From Halomonas shengliensis (lineage in GTDB: Bacteria; Pseudomonadota; Gammaproteobacteria; Pseudomonadales; Halomonadaceae): a stretch of 64,000 nt of DNA. Positions 17,451 to 26,777 of the stretch are shown one piece after another (within the stretch, counting starts at the first letter, position 1; each line of letters begins with the position of its first letter). The notes beneath the pieces are model-generated. The model did not search any database and was not told the origin of the DNA. It was given only the letters and a program-made list of their open reading frames with translations. The position numbers were made by a program, and so were the translations under genes. Location: assembly GCF_900104135.1 (NCBI RefSeq), contig NZ_FNIV01000004.1:308192-372191 (forward strand), in the 5' to 3' direction.

Positions 17451-19271
17451 ATGCAGCCAGGGGTTCAAGCACCGACACAGGCCGAGCTGGAGGCGTGGAA
17501 CGCCCAGCTCCAGCAGATCGGCGAGGAGTATCGTCACCTGATGGGCGACCTGCTGGAGCGCATGGTGCCCAGCGATGCCGCCGACTCCGTCTATGAGGAC
17601 ATGCGTTCAAGCTTCCAGGCGGCGGCCGAGTCGCTGATGGGCAACCCGCCCCAGCTGTGGCAGACCCAGGCGCGGCTGCTGCAGGACCAGGTCCAGCTGT
17701 GGCAGAACGGCCTGCGCGCCATGGCCGGCGAGCCGGTGGAGCCGCTGGTCACGCCGGCCAAGGGCGATCGGCGCTTCAAGGACGAGGCCTGGACCCAGGA
17801 CCCCTACTACCTGGCGATCATGCAGCAGTACCTGCTCTTCTCGCGGCTGGTGGAGGAGCTGATCGACGGCCTCGAGCTGCCGGCGGAACAGAAGCGACGC
17901 CTCGACTTCTATGCCCGCCAGCTGGTCAACGCCATGTCGCCCACCAACTTCGTCACCACCAACCCGGAGGTGATGCGCCGGACCATGGAGACCCAGGGCC
18001 AGAACCTGGTTGACGGCCTGGCCCGGCTGCGCCAGGACCTCGCCAACTCCGCCGAGGGGCTCAACGTCACCATGACCGACCGCAGCGCCTTCGAGGTGGG
18101 CCGCAACATCGCCGTCACCCCGGGCTCGGTGGTCTTCGAGAACGAGCTGATCCAGCTGATCCAGTACGCCCCCACCACCGAGCAGGTCTACAAGACCCCG
18201 CTGCTGGTGGTGCCGCCCTGGATCAACAAGTACTACATCCTCGACCTGCGCGAGGATAACTCCTTCGTGAAGTGGCTAGTGGGGCAGGGGCACACAGTGT
18301 TCCTGATCTCCTGGCGCAACCCCGGGCCCGAGCAGCGCGACCTGACCTGGGCCGACTACATGCAGCTGGGACCCATCGATGCCATGGCGGCGATCGAGCA
18401 GGCCACCGGCGAGAAGTCGGTCAACTTACTCAGCTACTGCGTGGGCGGGACCCTGGCGGCCTCCACCGTGGCCTACCTGACCAGCACTCGCCGCGGGCGC
18501 AAGGTGAAGTCGGTCACCTACATGACCACGCTGCAGGACTTCCGCGATCCCGGCGAGATCGGCGTCTTCCTCAACGAGCCCGTGCTGCAGGGCATCGAGG
18601 CCAAGATGGCGCGCGATGGCTACCTGGATGGCCGGGTGATGGCCTTCAGCTTCAACCTGCTGCGCGAGAACGACCTCTTCTGGTCCTTCTATATCAGCAA
18701 CTACCTGAAGGGCGACGTGCCGGCACCCTTCGACCTGCTCTACTGGAACACCGACGGCACCAACCTGCCGGCGGCCACCCACGGCTGGTACCTGCGCCAC
18801 ATGTACATGGAGAACCGCCTGGTCCAGCCCGGCGGCATCGAGCTCGACGGCGTCAAGATCGACCTGCGCAAGGTCTCCACGCCGAGCTACTTCCTCTCCA
18901 CCCGGGAGGATCATATCGCCCGCTGGAACAGCACCTACTACGGCGCCCTGCTGCCCAAGGGGCCGGTCAAGTTCGTGCTGGGTGGCTCGGGCCATATCGC
19001 CGGGGTGGTCAACCCGCCGCACAAGAACAAGTACGGCTACTGGACCAACGACGCGCTGCCCGAGACCCACGAGGCATGGCTCGAGGGGGCCGAGCAGCAT
19101 GAGGGCTCCTGGTGGCCCCACTGGCAGGCGTGGATGACCGACAACGGCTACGCCGACCCCGAGAAGCTGGTGCCGGCCCGCCAGCCCGGCGACGGCGAGC
19201 TGGATATCCTCGAGCCGGCCCCGGGGCGCTACGTCAAGATGACCATCCCCGAGGTGCTGGGCGAGAAGTAA
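17451..19271 (+). CDS. phaC: Class I polyhydroxyalkanoate synthase
   Basis: 606 residues (Cupriavidus PhaC1 589). Polymerises hydroxyacyl-CoA (usually 3-hydroxybutyryl-CoA) into PHA at the granule surface. The lipase-like box is SYCVGG with nucleophile Cys330. The other triad members are in REDHIARW (Asp487) and GGSGHIAGVVNPP (His515). The N-terminal domain (1-200) is the regulatory, phasin-interacting part. GGAGGG precedes the ATG. No phaA, phaB or phaR lies nearby; these would have to be elsewhere. Confidence 0.97.
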   Translation: MQPGVQAPTQAELEAWNAQLQQIGEEYRHLMGDLLERMVPSDAADSVYEDMRSSFQAAAESLMGNPPQLWQTQARLLQDQVQLWQNGLRAMAGEPVEPLVTPAKGDRRFKDEAWTQDPYYLAIMQQYLLFSRLVEELIDGLELPAEQKRRLDFYARQLVNAMSPTNFVTTNPEVMRRTMETQGQNLVDGLARLRQDLANSAEGLNVTMTDRSAFEVGRNIAVTPGSVVFENELIQLIQYAPTTEQVYKTPLLVVPPWINKYYILDLREDNSFVKWLVGQGHTVFLISWRNPGPEQRDLTWADYMQLGPIDAMAAIEQATGEKSVNLLSYCVGGTLAASTVAYLTSTRRGRKVKSVTYMTTLQDFRDPGEIGVFLNEPVLQGIEAKMARDGYLDGRVMAFSFNLLRENDLFWSFYISNYLKGDVPAPFDLLYWNTDGTNLPAATHGWYLRHMYMENRLVQPGGIELDGVKIDLRKVSTPSYFLSTREDHIARWNSTYYGALLPKGPVKFVLGGSGHIAGVVNPPHKNKYGYWTNDALPETHEAWLEGAEQHEGSWWPHWQAWMTDNGYADPEKLVPARQPGDGELDILEPAPGRYVKMTIPEVLGEK

Positions 19272-19320
19272 GCGCCAAGCCGGTCGGTGACGGGCGGCAG
19301 GGCCAAGGTAGAAAACCAAC

Positions 19321-19352
19321 CCCCCCGTCGGATCGGATCCGACGGGGGTTTC
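19321..19352. terminator. Bidirectional terminator between phaC and lnt
   Basis: An 11-12 bp stem (CCCCCGTCGGAT / ATCCGACGGGGG with a tiny loop) is followed by TTTCTT on the forward strand and preceded by AAAACCAA, which gives a pyrimidine stretch on the reverse strand. Suitable for the convergent phaC and lnt genes. Confidence 0.85.
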
Positions 19353-19393
19353 TTGTGGGCACAGCCTAGGTAGATTTGGCCGCTTGGCCGCTC

Positions 19394-20863
19394 TCAACTC
19401 TGTATGCGACGCCGCCGCAGGCCCGGCAGCACCATCAGCGCGGCGAGCAGCCAGGCGGGCCAGCTGCCGGTGCGGGTGAAGGGCGTCAGGCCCGTCATGG
19501 GCTGTACCTCGCCGGCGAGGCTTGCCATCTCGAACTGCGGGGCGCGCGCTATCACCTCGCCGCGCGCGTCGATGAGGGCTGTGACACCGTTGCTGGTGGC
19601 GCGCATCAGGTAGCGGCCGTTCTCCAGGGCGCGCAGCCGTGCCATCTGCAGGTGCTGCAGCGGGCCGATGGAGCGCCCGAACCAGGTATCGTTGGAGACA
19701 GTCAGCAAGAGCTCGCTGTGGCGTGCCTGGGCGGCCACCTGGTCGGCGTAGATGATCTCGTAGCAGATGGCGTTGCCGATGGCGGTGCCGCCCACGACGA
19801 TCGGCCCCTGCCCCTCGGGCCCCGGAGTCATCGCCGGCATGGGCAGGTCGAAGAAGGCGATGGTGCCGGCGAGCAGCGGTTCCAGCGGCAGGTACTCGCC
19901 GAAGGGCACCAGGTGGCGCTTGCGGTACGCGCCCTCGACGTCGCCCAGGCCGATCACGCTGTTGTAGTAGAGTCCCTCGCCGTCGCGCTGCAGGATGCCG
20001 GTGAGCAGCGCGGTCCGCGGGGCCAGGTTGGATTGCACCCGCTCGAGGATCGGGCGCGCCTCGCGCTCGAACATCGGCAGCGCCGCCTCGGGCCAGACGA
20101 TCAGGTCCAGGTCGTCGGGCTGGGCGCGGGTGAGCTCGGCGTAGCGGTTGGCCGCCTCGCGCTGCCCCTCGGCGCTCCACTTGATGGTCTGGTCGAGGTT
20201 GCCCTGCAGCAGGGCGACTCGCAGCGGTTCACCGGTGGGCTGGGTCCACTGGGCGGGCAGCGCCAGGGGCAGTAGCCACACTGCGGCCAGCGGCACGGCG
20301 GTCCAGGCACGCCGGCGCAGCAGCTCGACACCCAGGGTGCCGGTGAGCGCGGTGAGCAGCGAGAGCAGGTAGACCCCGCCCACCGGCGCCCAGGGGGCCA
20401 GCGGGGAGTCGACCTGGGAGGTGCCCAGCAGCAGCCAGGGGAAGCCGGTGAACAGCCAGGTGCGCAGCCACTCGCCCAGCACCCAGGCGCCGGCGAAGCT
20501 GAGCCAGGCAAGCCTGGGCCCGGTGAGGCGGCGGTAGGCCCACAGGGTCACGGCGGGGAACAGCGAGAGGCCGGCCACGAACAGGGCGGTGAGTGCCAGC
20601 GCCAGGGGCACGCCGGTGTAGCCGTAGTCGTGGATCGACACGAAGACCCAGGAGGCACCGGCGCCGAACAGGCCGAGGCCGTAGCAGGCGCCGCGCAGGG
20701 CGGCCTGGCCGGGAGAGAGGGCGCTCAGGCCCGTATAGAGCAGACCCGCGGCCACCGGGCCCAGCCACCAGAGCTGGAAGGGGGCGGCGGAGAGGGTGGT
20801 GAACACACCCGCCGCCAGGGCCAGCAGACAGCCCAGGGCGGGGGAGAGGCGAAACGCCGGCAT
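19394..20863 (-). CDS. lnt: Apolipoprotein N-acyltransferase
   Basis: 489 residues. Inner-membrane enzyme that adds the third acyl chain to lipoproteins. Six or so hydrophobic helices (1-200) precede a nitrilase-like periplasmic domain with the Glu in IVWPEAALP, the Lys region YRKRHLVPFGEYLP and the nucleophile Cys in NAICYEIIYAD. A final helix ends at an Arg-rich tail. It is downstream of corC, the order found in E. coli (ybeZ-ybeY-ybeX-lnt). Confidence 0.95.
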   Translation of the reverse strand: MPAFRLSPALGCLLALAAGVFTTLSAAPFQLWWLGPVAAGLLYTGLSALSPGQAALRGACYGLGLFGAGASWVFVSIHDYGYTGVPLALALTALFVAGLSLFPAVTLWAYRRLTGPRLAWLSFAGAWVLGEWLRTWLFTGFPWLLLGTSQVDSPLAPWAPVGGVYLLSLLTALTGTLGVELLRRRAWTAVPLAAVWLLPLALPAQWTQPTGEPLRVALLQGNLDQTIKWSAEGQREAANRYAELTRAQPDDLDLIVWPEAALPMFEREARPILERVQSNLAPRTALLTGILQRDGEGLYYNSVIGLGDVEGAYRKRHLVPFGEYLPLEPLLAGTIAFFDLPMPAMTPGPEGQGPIVVGGTAIGNAICYEIIYADQVAAQARHSELLLTVSNDTWFGRSIGPLQHLQMARLRALENGRYLMRATSNGVTALIDARGEVIARAPQFEMASLAGEVQPMTGLTPFTRTGSWPAWLLAALMVLPGLRRRRIQS

Positions 20864-20886
20864 GGGAGCCCTCCGTGGCGATGGCG

Positions 20887-21777
20887 TCAGTCGTTGGCGT
20901 CGGGCTCGTCGGCCTCGCAGCGTTCGGCCTCGAGCAGGCGGATGCGCCGGTTGTCGGCGTTGAGCACGGTGAAGCGCCAGCCGCCGATCACGGTGTGCTC
21001 GCCGCGGGCGGGCAGGTGGCCGAAGCGCTGCATCACCAGGCCCCCCAGGGTATCGAACTCCTCGTCGGAGAAGCGGGTCTCGAAGCGCTCGTTGAAGTCC
21101 TCGATGGGGGTGAGGGCGCGGATCGCGAAGCGCCCTCCCTCCAGCTCGCGGATATCCTCCTCCTCGTCGGCGTCGTGCTCGTCCTCGATCTCGCCGACGA
21201 TCTCCTCGAGGATATCCTCGATGGTGACGATGCCGGCGGTGCCGCCGTACTCGTCCACCACGATCGCCATGTGGTTGTGGGTGCTCTGGAACTCCTTGAG
21301 CAGGCTGTTGAGGCGCTTGGACTCCGGCACGAAGAGCGCCGGGCGCACCACCTCCTCCAGGCGGAAGGGGCGGCCATTCTGCTGGCCGCCGCGCAGCAGC
21401 GGCAGCAGGTCCTTGGCCAGCAGGATGCCCTTGACCTCGTCGAGGTTCTCGCCGATCACCGGGTAGCGGGAGTGGCCGGTCTCCAGGATCACCGGCAGGT
21501 ACTCCTCCAGCGGCTGGTCCAGGGCGATGGCGGTGACCTGGGAGCGCGGGATCAGCACCTCGCGGACCTGCTGGTCGCTGATCTGCAGGGCGCCCTCGAT
21601 GATCATCATGGCGTCCTGCTCGAGCTTGAGGCGGCTGGCCGCCTGGCGCAGGAACTCCAGCAGCTCGTCCCGGGAGCTGGGCTCGTCGCTGTCGCCGGTG
21701 AGGGCGTTGAGCAGCTTCTCGAACCAGGACCGGTGGTCCTGGCTACTCGATCGGTCTTCGCTCATGGGTCGGGTCAC
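20887..21777 (-). CDS. corC: HlyC/CorC family protein with CBS domains
   Basis: 296 residues (E. coli YbeX/CorC 292). Two CBS domains (about 70-195; [11 protein letters not shown] and [23 protein letters not shown]) and a C-terminal CorC/HlyC domain (about 210-285). Linked to magnesium/cobalt efflux and, in newer work, ribosome function. The GTG at 21777 is chosen because it overlaps the ybeY stop as GTGA, directly after a GAGGAGGA ribosome site; an ATG at 21765 is the alternative. Confidence 0.92.
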   Translation of the reverse strand: MTRPMSEDRSSSQDHRSWFEKLLNALTGDSDEPSSRDELLEFLRQAASRLKLEQDAMMIIEGALQISDQQVREVLIPRSQVTAIALDQPLEEYLPVILETGHSRYPVIGENLDEVKGILLAKDLLPLLRGGQQNGRPFRLEEVVRPALFVPESKRLNSLLKEFQSTHNHMAIVVDEYGGTAGIVTIEDILEEIVGEIEDEHDADEEEDIRELEGGRFAIRALTPIEDFNERFETRFSDEEFDTLGGLVMQRFGHLPARGEHTVIGGWRFTVLNADNRRIRLLEAERCEADEPDAND

Positions 21778-22256
21778 TCCTCCTCGCTGTCGGGCGCCGT
21801 TCGATAGGGGTCGGCGATCCCCAGTCCGTCCAGTATCTCGCGCTCGAGCGCCTCCATGGACTCGGCCTCGTCGTCCTCGAGATGGTCATGGCCGAGCAGG
21901 TGCAGGGTACCGTGCACCACCATGTGAGCGTAGTGATCTCCGAGGGGCTTGTCCTGCTCGGCGGCCTCGGCCACCACCACCGGGTGGCAGACCACCAGGT
22001 CGCCGAGCAGCGGCAGGGCCACGCCGGGCGGGCACTCGAAGGGGAAGGAGAGCACGTTGGTGGGCCTGTCGCGGCCGCGGTAGTCGCGGTTGAGCGCGCG
22101 GCTCTCCTCGGTGTCCACCAGGCGCACGGTGAGCTCGATGCGCGTCTCCTCGGGGTGGCGGGCGAGCACCGCCCCCACCCAACGCTCGAGGTCGGCCTGG
22201 CTGGGCAGCCCCTCGGCCTCGATCGCCGCCTGGCGGTCGACATGGGCAGGGGTCAT
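21774..22256 (-). CDS. ybeY: Endoribonuclease YbeY
   Basis: 160 residues. Single-strand RNase for 16S rRNA 3' maturation and ribosome quality control. The zinc-binding motif [11 protein letters not shown] is at 115-125; [11 protein letters not shown] (64-74) is also characteristic. The ATG at 22256 overlaps the ybeZ stop by 4 bases (ATGA) and its own stop overlaps the corC GTG, so ybeZ, ybeY and corC are translationally coupled. Confidence 0.95.
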   Translation of the reverse strand: MTPAHVDRQAAIEAEGLPSQADLERWVGAVLARHPEETRIELTVRLVDTEESRALNRDYRGRDRPTNVLSFPFECPPGVALPLLGDLVVCHPVVVAEAAEQDKPLGDHYAHMVVHGTLHLLGHDHLEDDEAESMEALEREILDGLGIADPYRTAPDSEEE

Positions 22257-23338
22257 GAGTCGTCTCGCTCGCGGTCGCGGCGCTCCAGGCGCTCCTGGCG
22301 CAGCGCCTCGCGCTCCTGATCGCGGGCCTCCTTGCGGGCGCGCTCGGCAGCCTCCTGCTCGGCCTCGAAGCTGTCGTAGGCCTCGATGATGCGCTGCACC
22401 AGCGGGTGGCGCACCACGTCCTTGGCGGCGAAGTGGGTGACACCGATGCCGGGAGTGCCCTTGAGCACCTCGAGCACCTGGATCAGCCCCGAGCTCTGGC
22501 CGCGGGGCAGGTCGACCTGGGTGACGTCGCCGGTGATCACCGCGGTGGAGCCGAAGCCGATGCGGGTCAGGAACATCTTCATCTGCTCGCGGGTGGTGTT
22601 CTGGCTCTCGTCGAGGATGATGAAGGCGTTGTTCAGGGTGCGTCCGCGCATGTAGGCGAGCGGGGCGATCTCGATCACCTGGCGCTCGATCAGCTTGGCC
22701 ACCTGCTCGAAGCCGATCATCTCGTAGAGGGCGTCGTAGAGCGGGCGCAGGTAGGGGTCGATCTTCTGGGCCAGGTCGCCGGGCAGGAAGCCGAGCTTCT
22801 CGCCGGCCTCCACCGCCGGGCGCACCAGCAGGATGCGACGCACCTCCTGCTGGTTGAGGGCCTCCACCGCGGCGGCCACGGCCAGGTAGGTCTTGCCGGT
22901 ACCCGCCGGCCCGATGCCGAAGTTGATGTCGTGGGCGCGGATGCTCTGCACATAGCCCTGCTGGTTGAGGCCGCGGGGCTTGATCAGGGTGCGCGGGGTG
23001 CGGATCAGCACCTCGCCCTCGTCGGCGCCACCCTCGTCCTCCTCGAGGGCCTCGAGGCCCGACTCCTGGAGGAAGAGGTGCACGGTGTCCGGAGCGAGGT
23101 CGCTGGCCTCGGTCTCGCGGTAGAGGTGCTCCAGCAGGTTGGCGGCGGCCTTGACCCGGTGGATGGGCCCGGCCAGCTGGAAGATGTTGCCGCGGTTGCG
23201 CAGGGTGATGCCCAGCCGCGACTCCACCAGCTTGAGGTGCTCGTCGCGCTGGCCGCACAGGGTGGCCAGGCGGCGGGGGTCGTTGGGTTCGAGGGTCAGG
23301 GTGATGATGCGGTTGGCCTGGGAGGCTGGCTGGCTCAA
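22253..23338 (-). CDS. ybeZ: PhoH-like ATPase YbeZ
   Basis: 361 residues. An N-terminal KH-like/PhoH N region (1-110), Walker A GPAGTGKT at 143-150, then Walker [10 protein letters not shown] and [10 protein letters not shown]. The C-terminal 35 residues are a charged Glu/Arg helix. YbeZ works with YbeY in rRNA processing. It is preceded by a 341-base gap after miaB that contains several hairpins. Confidence 0.94.
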   Translation of the reverse strand: MSQPASQANRIITLTLEPNDPRRLATLCGQRDEHLKLVESRLGITLRNRGNIFQLAGPIHRVKAAANLLEHLYRETEASDLAPDTVHLFLQESGLEALEEDEGGADEGEVLIRTPRTLIKPRGLNQQGYVQSIRAHDINFGIGPAGTGKTYLAVAAAVEALNQQEVRRILLVRPAVEAGEKLGFLPGDLAQKIDPYLRPLYDALYEMIGFEQVAKLIERQVIEIAPLAYMRGRTLNNAFIILDESQNTTREQMKMFLTRIGFGSTAVITGDVTQVDLPRGQSSGLIQVLEVLKGTPGIGVTHFAAKDVVRHPLVQRIIEAYDSFEAEQEAAERARKEARDQEREALRQERLERRDRERDDS

Positions 23339-23382
23339 GGCGGGCGGGTCCCCTGGATGGTGAATGGTTGGGCTCAGCTTAC

Positions 23383-23404
23383 TGCCCCGGCGATTGCCGG
23401 GGCA
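23383..23404. terminator. Hairpin upstream of ybeZ
   Basis: A 9-bp perfect stem (TGCCCCGGC / GCCGGGGCA, loop GATT) 45 bases before the ybeZ start. On the reverse strand it follows miaB, so it may end or attenuate the miaB transcript. No T-run. Confidence 0.45.
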
Positions 23405-23517
23405 ATGTGTGAAGGGCTATCGCGTCCGGAATGTGGTTCTCGCGCCCAGGGGCGCCGGCGGGGGCAGACCGAAGAGGACGTCCCACGCCAGGGGTGAGAA
23501 GCACTGCTTCGAACGGG

Positions 23518-23561
23518 CTGGCCATGGATGGCCAGCACCGGTCCTGCAAGTGAAGCAGGAC
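23518..23561. repeat. Two tandem hairpins in an intergenic repeat
   Basis: CTGGCCA-TGGA-TGGCCAG (23518-23535) and GTCCTGC-AAGTGAA-GCAGGAC (23541-23561) are two perfect 7-bp stems only 5 bases apart. Possibly a structured RNA or a copy of a dispersed repeat. Confidence 0.5.
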
Positions 23562-23679
23562 GCGAGAGCGAAGCAGGGCGTCGGTAGCGTCCAGGGAATG
23601 GTTCACAGCGCCTCATGGTCGGTCCGGCGTCCCGGGGTCTACCGCCGGATCAGCCCCGGCAGCAAGACTCCTGCCTATG

Positions 23680-25023
23680 TCAGTAGATCGCCGGGGAGGC
23701 AAGCTCGCCGCGCAGCGAGTTGGGCAATGCCTCGCTGATCTCCACGTCGACGAAGACACCAATCAGCTCGGTGGGGTTGGGGGCGCGGAAGTTGACCACC
23801 CGGTTGTTCTCGGTGCGCCCCGAGAGCTGGCCCGGGTCCCGAGGCGCGAAGCCGGTGACCAGGATACGCTGGGTGGTGCCCACCATGCGCCGGCTGATCT
23901 GCATGGTCTGCTGGTTGATGCGCTCCTGGAGGATCGCCAGGCGCTGCTTCTTGGTCGCCTCCGGGGTGTCATCCTCGAGGCTGGCCGCCGGGGTGCCCGG
24001 GCGGGCCGAGTAGACGAAGCTGAAGGAGTGGTCGAAGCCGATGCGATGGATCAGGTCCATGGTGGCCTCGAAGTCGGCCTCGGTCTCGCCGGGGAAGCCG
24101 ACGATGAAGTCCGAGGAGAAGCTGATGTCGGGACGCAGCGCACGGATGCGCTCCAGCTTGTCGACATACTCCTCCACGCCGTGGCCACGCTTCATGGCGG
24201 CGAGCACCCGGTCGGAGCCGGCCTGCACCGGCAGGTGCAGGTGGCTGACCAGCTCCGGGATCTCGCCATAGGCCTCGATGAGGCTGTCGGAGAACTCCAC
24301 CGGGTGAGAGGTGGTGAAACGAATGCGGTCGATTCCCTCCACCGCGGCCACGCAGGCGATCAGCTCGGCCAGGTCGATCTCGTCGCCCAGCCGGTTCTCG
24401 CCGCGGTAGGCATTGACGTTCTGGCCCAGCAGGTTGATCTCGCGCACGCCCTGGTCGGCCAGGTGGATCACCTCGTCCATCACCGCCTCGAAGGGGCGCG
24501 AGACCTCCTCGCCGCGGGTGTAGGGCACCACGCAGAAGGTGCAGTACTTGGAGCACCCCTCCATCACCGAGACGAAGGCGGTGGCGCCGTCGGAGCTCGG
24601 CTTGGGCAGGTGGTCGAACTTCTCGATCTCCGGGAAGGTGACATCCACCACCGAGATCTGGCTCTGCTGGCGCGAGTCGAGCATGGCCGGCACCCGGTGC
24701 AGGGTCTGGGGGCCGAACACCATGTCGACGTGGGGCGCGCGCTTGCGCAGCGCCTCGCCCTCCTGGCTGGCCACGCAGCCACCCACCCCGATCACCAGGT
24801 CGGGGTTGGCCTCCTTGAGCTTCTTCCAGCGGCCGAGCTGGTGGAAGACCTTCTCCTGGGCCTTCTCGCGGATCGAGCAGGTATTGAGCAGGATGACGTC
24901 CGCCTCGCGCTCGTCGTCGGTAAGCTCGAGGCGGTGGGATTCGCCGAGCAGATCCGCCATGCGGGCGGAATCGTACTCGTTCATCTGGCAGCCGTGCGTC
25001 TTGATGAAGAGTTTCTTCGCCAT
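23680..25023 (-). CDS. miaB: tRNA-2-methylthio-N6-dimethylallyladenosine synthase
   Basis: 447 residues. Radical SAM methylthiotransferase acting on A37 of tRNAs that read UNN codons. The N-terminal domain has three Cys ([30 protein letters not shown]) for one Fe-S cluster. The radical SAM motif is in [16 protein letters not shown], and a C-terminal TRAM domain follows (about 380-440). Start at the ATG at 25023. A perfect TATAAT for this strand lies about 150 bases upstream. Same neighbourhood as E. coli miaB-ybeZ-ybeY. Confidence 0.97.
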   Translation of the reverse strand: MAKKLFIKTHGCQMNEYDSARMADLLGESHRLELTDDEREADVILLNTCSIREKAQEKVFHQLGRWKKLKEANPDLVIGVGGCVASQEGEALRKRAPHVDMVFGPQTLHRVPAMLDSRQQSQISVVDVTFPEIEKFDHLPKPSSDGATAFVSVMEGCSKYCTFCVVPYTRGEEVSRPFEAVMDEVIHLADQGVREINLLGQNVNAYRGENRLGDEIDLAELIACVAAVEGIDRIRFTTSHPVEFSDSLIEAYGEIPELVSHLHLPVQAGSDRVLAAMKRGHGVEEYVDKLERIRALRPDISFSSDFIVGFPGETEADFEATMDLIHRIGFDHSFSFVYSARPGTPAASLEDDTPEATKKQRLAILQERINQQTMQISRRMVGTTQRILVTGFAPRDPGQLSGRTENNRVVNFRAPNPTELIGVFVDVEISEALPNSLRGELASPAIY

Positions 25024-25171
25024 AAGAATTGGGTCGTGGCGCCAGGCGCCCGACGTCTGTCACCGGTGGATTCGGGAATGGTCGACGCTCGCGACGGCGA
25101 GCCGCCGGCGGCGGGGTGGCGTTGGCCCTGGCCATGAATCGACGGGAAGGGCCAATGGAAAACAGGCCATT

Positions 25172-25177
25172 ATTATA
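25172..25177 (-). promoter_or_regulatory. -10 box for miaB
   Basis: Perfect TATAAT on the reverse strand in a small AT-rich island. It would start a leader of about 140 bases before the miaB ATG. No -35 match at the usual distance. Confidence 0.35.
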
Positions 25178-25251
25178 CGGGTCGCGCCGGCCGGGAGCCA
25201 GCCTGGCTGCCGGGCGAGTGTGCTACCCTGAGCCACCTGCGGGACCCGTCG

Positions 25252-25270
25252 CTGGTCAGGAAGTGACCAG
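25252..25270. promoter_or_regulatory. Inverted repeat, operator candidate
   Basis: Perfect arms CTGGTCA and TGACCAG with a 5-base centre, just downstream of a TGC-TACCCT extended -10. It may bind a dimeric regulator of the SH3 protein gene. Confidence 0.3.
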
Positions 25271-25459
25271 TCACGCCGAGCGCCCATGGGGTGCCGCCGC
25301 CGCGACGCTTTCCCACGGTTGTCCCGACGGTTGTCCACAGCAGCTGTGAACAAGCATCGCGGTGCCGCGGGCAGGAGGCCCGCGGCACCCACGCATCGCG
25401 CAGAACCCGAGCCATCATGCGGACTGCATCCGCCAGGACTTTTCAGCCAGGACCACGGC

Positions 25460-26098
25460 ATGACGACACACCACATCACATCGCGACTCGGCCTGGGGCT
25501 GCTGCTGGGCCTGCTGGCCCTGCCGCTCTCGGCCCAGGAGGATCAGCAGGCGGGCGACACCGTCTGGGTCTCCGATGCCCTTACCACCTATGTGCGCAGC
25601 GGCCCCACCGACGGCTACCGTATCGTCGGCACCCTGACCGCCGGCGAGCCCGTCGAGCGCCTCGAGACCTCCGGCGACTACACCCGGGTGCGCGGCCCCG
25701 GCGGCGACGTCGTCTGGGTGCCCAGCGGCCAGCTTCAGGAGGCCCCCAGCGCCCAGGTGCGCCTGCCCGAGCTCCAGCAGCGCGTCGCCGAGCTGGAGGC
25801 CGAGCTCGAGGGGATCAACGCGACCTGGGAGGAGCGTATCGCGACGCTGCGCGAGACCCTGGAGGTGCGCGATGCGCGTATCGCCGAGCTGGAGGCGCGT
25901 AACCACGAGCTGGACGGCGAGGCGACAAGCTCCCGCGAGGCCGTGCGTGACCTCCAGGCGCGCCTGGATACCCGCGAGGAGGACCTGCTGCTGCGCTACT
26001 TCATGTATGGCGGCGGCGTGGCCGGCGCCGGCCTGCTGGTGGGGCTGGTCATCCCCCACCTGCCGCGCCGCCGCCGCAAGCGCGATCGCTGGTTCTGA
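25460..26098 (+). CDS. TIGR04211-type SH3 domain envelope protein (YgiM-like)
   Basis: 212 residues. A signal peptide (1-24, ending at ...LPLSAQ) is followed by a bacterial SH3 domain (about 30-95; TVWVSDALTTYVRSGPTDGYRIVG). A coiled coil follows (about 100-175) with repeated Glu/Leu/Arg heptads, then one membrane helix (YGGGVAGAGLLVGLVIPHL), ending in a strongly basic tail. This order matches E. coli YgiM and the TIGR04211 family, whose function is unclear but envelope related. The ATG at 25460 has CAGGA upstream; the longer frame has no signal peptide at its start. Confidence 0.85.
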   Translation: MTTHHITSRLGLGLLLGLLALPLSAQEDQQAGDTVWVSDALTTYVRSGPTDGYRIVGTLTAGEPVERLETSGDYTRVRGPGGDVVWVPSGQLQEAPSAQVRLPELQQRVAELEAELEGINATWEERIATLRETLEVRDARIAELEARNHELDGEATSSREAVRDLQARLDTREEDLLLRYFMYGGGVAGAGLLVGLVIPHLPRRRRKRDRWF

Positions 26099-26120
26099 GC
26101 CCATGAAGGAAGAACCGGAG

Positions 26121-26768
26121 ATGGAGAACGCGTGGCTGGCCCGCTGGCGGGAGGGGCGCATCGGCTTCCACCGAGACGCCCCACATCCGGCGCTGCGACG
26201 CCACTGGCCGGGCCTCGCGGTGCCCGCCGGCACCAAGGTGCTGGTGCCGCTGTGTGGCAAGAGCCTCGACATGCGCTGGCTGGCCCGGCAGGGCCATCCG
26301 GTGCTGGGGATCGAGCTCGCCCCCGAGGCGGTCGAGCAGTTCCTGGCCGAGGGCGGCGAGCCGGTGTCGCGCTACCGTCAGGCGGGCTTCGAGGTGTGTC
26401 GCCAGGGTAGCGTCGAGCTGTGGCGCGGCGATGTCTTCCACTTCCATATCGAGCAGGCGGCGGAGATCGGTGCCTTCTACGATCGCGCCGCGCTGATCGC
26501 CCTGCCGCCGGCGACCCGCCAGCGCTACGCCTTCCACCTGGCCCAGCTGATTCCCCCGGGGGCGCGAGGGCTGCTGGTCGCGCTCACCCGAGCCCCCGGC
26601 GAGGAGCAGGCCGGACCGCCCTTCCACGTATCGGAGGCGGAGGTACGCGAGCTCTTCGCTCCCAACTTCCGGCTTACCCTGCTAGCGCGCGGCGAGCCGG
26701 AGGCGGGCAGCGGCTTCCGGGAGCACGTCTGGGCGCTGGTGCGCCGCGGGCCCCTGGACGAGGCCTGA
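26121..26768 (+). CDS. tpm: Thiopurine S-methyltransferase
   Basis: 215 residues, the length of Pseudomonas Tpm (217). SAM-dependent methyltransferase for thiopurines; in bacteria it also methylates selenium and tellurium compounds. Starts MENAWLARWREGRIGFH, like family members, then VLVPLCGKSLDMRWLARQGHPVLGIELA (SAM binding), FYDRAALIALPP and the FREHVWAL C terminus. An ATG 18 bases earlier is possible, but AAGGA is spaced for 26121. Convergent with yajG with only 9 bases between stops. Confidence 0.9.
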   Translation: MENAWLARWREGRIGFHRDAPHPALRRHWPGLAVPAGTKVLVPLCGKSLDMRWLARQGHPVLGIELAPEAVEQFLAEGGEPVSRYRQAGFEVCRQGSVELWRGDVFHFHIEQAAEIGAFYDRAALIALPPATRQRYAFHLAQLIPPGARGLLVALTRAPGEEQAGPPFHVSEAEVRELFAPNFRLTLLARGEPEAGSGFREHVWALVRRGPLDEA

Positions 26769-26777
26769 CGCCGCGAC

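Larger units (their letters stand above)
23339..23679. other. Gene-free gap between miaB and ybeZ, rich in hairpins
   Basis: No convincing gene on either strand. It holds a 9-bp stem hairpin (23383-23404), a segment resembling one at 9361-9391 (around 23448-23480), a 7-bp stem CTGGCCA/TGGCCAG with a TGGA loop (23518-23535), and a second 7-bp stem GTCCTGC/GCAGGAC (23541-23561). Related CCANGG-TG cores recur three times (near 23488, 23522 and 23602). It looks like a composite intergenic repeat. Confidence 0.55.
25024..25459. other. Divergent intergenic region between miaB and the SH3 protein gene
   Basis: No gene seen in 436 bases. It carries TATAAT for miaB (reverse, 25177-25172), an extended -10 TGC-TACCCT for the forward gene (25221-25229), the inverted repeat CTGGTCA-N5-TGACCAG (25252-25270), two tandem copies of ACGGTTGTCC (25315 and 25327) and TTGTCCACA (25331-25339), one base off a DnaA box. 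Confidence 0.5.

Noticed and set aside
23364..23738. 124-codon forward ORF in the miaB-ybeZ gap
   Set aside because: It runs into miaB antisense, has no ribosome site and spans the hairpins; more likely non-coding.
25331..25339. Single DnaA-box-like sequence as a replication origin
   Set aside because: One imperfect box without AT-rich unwinding region or dnaA/dnaN neighbours does not support an origin.
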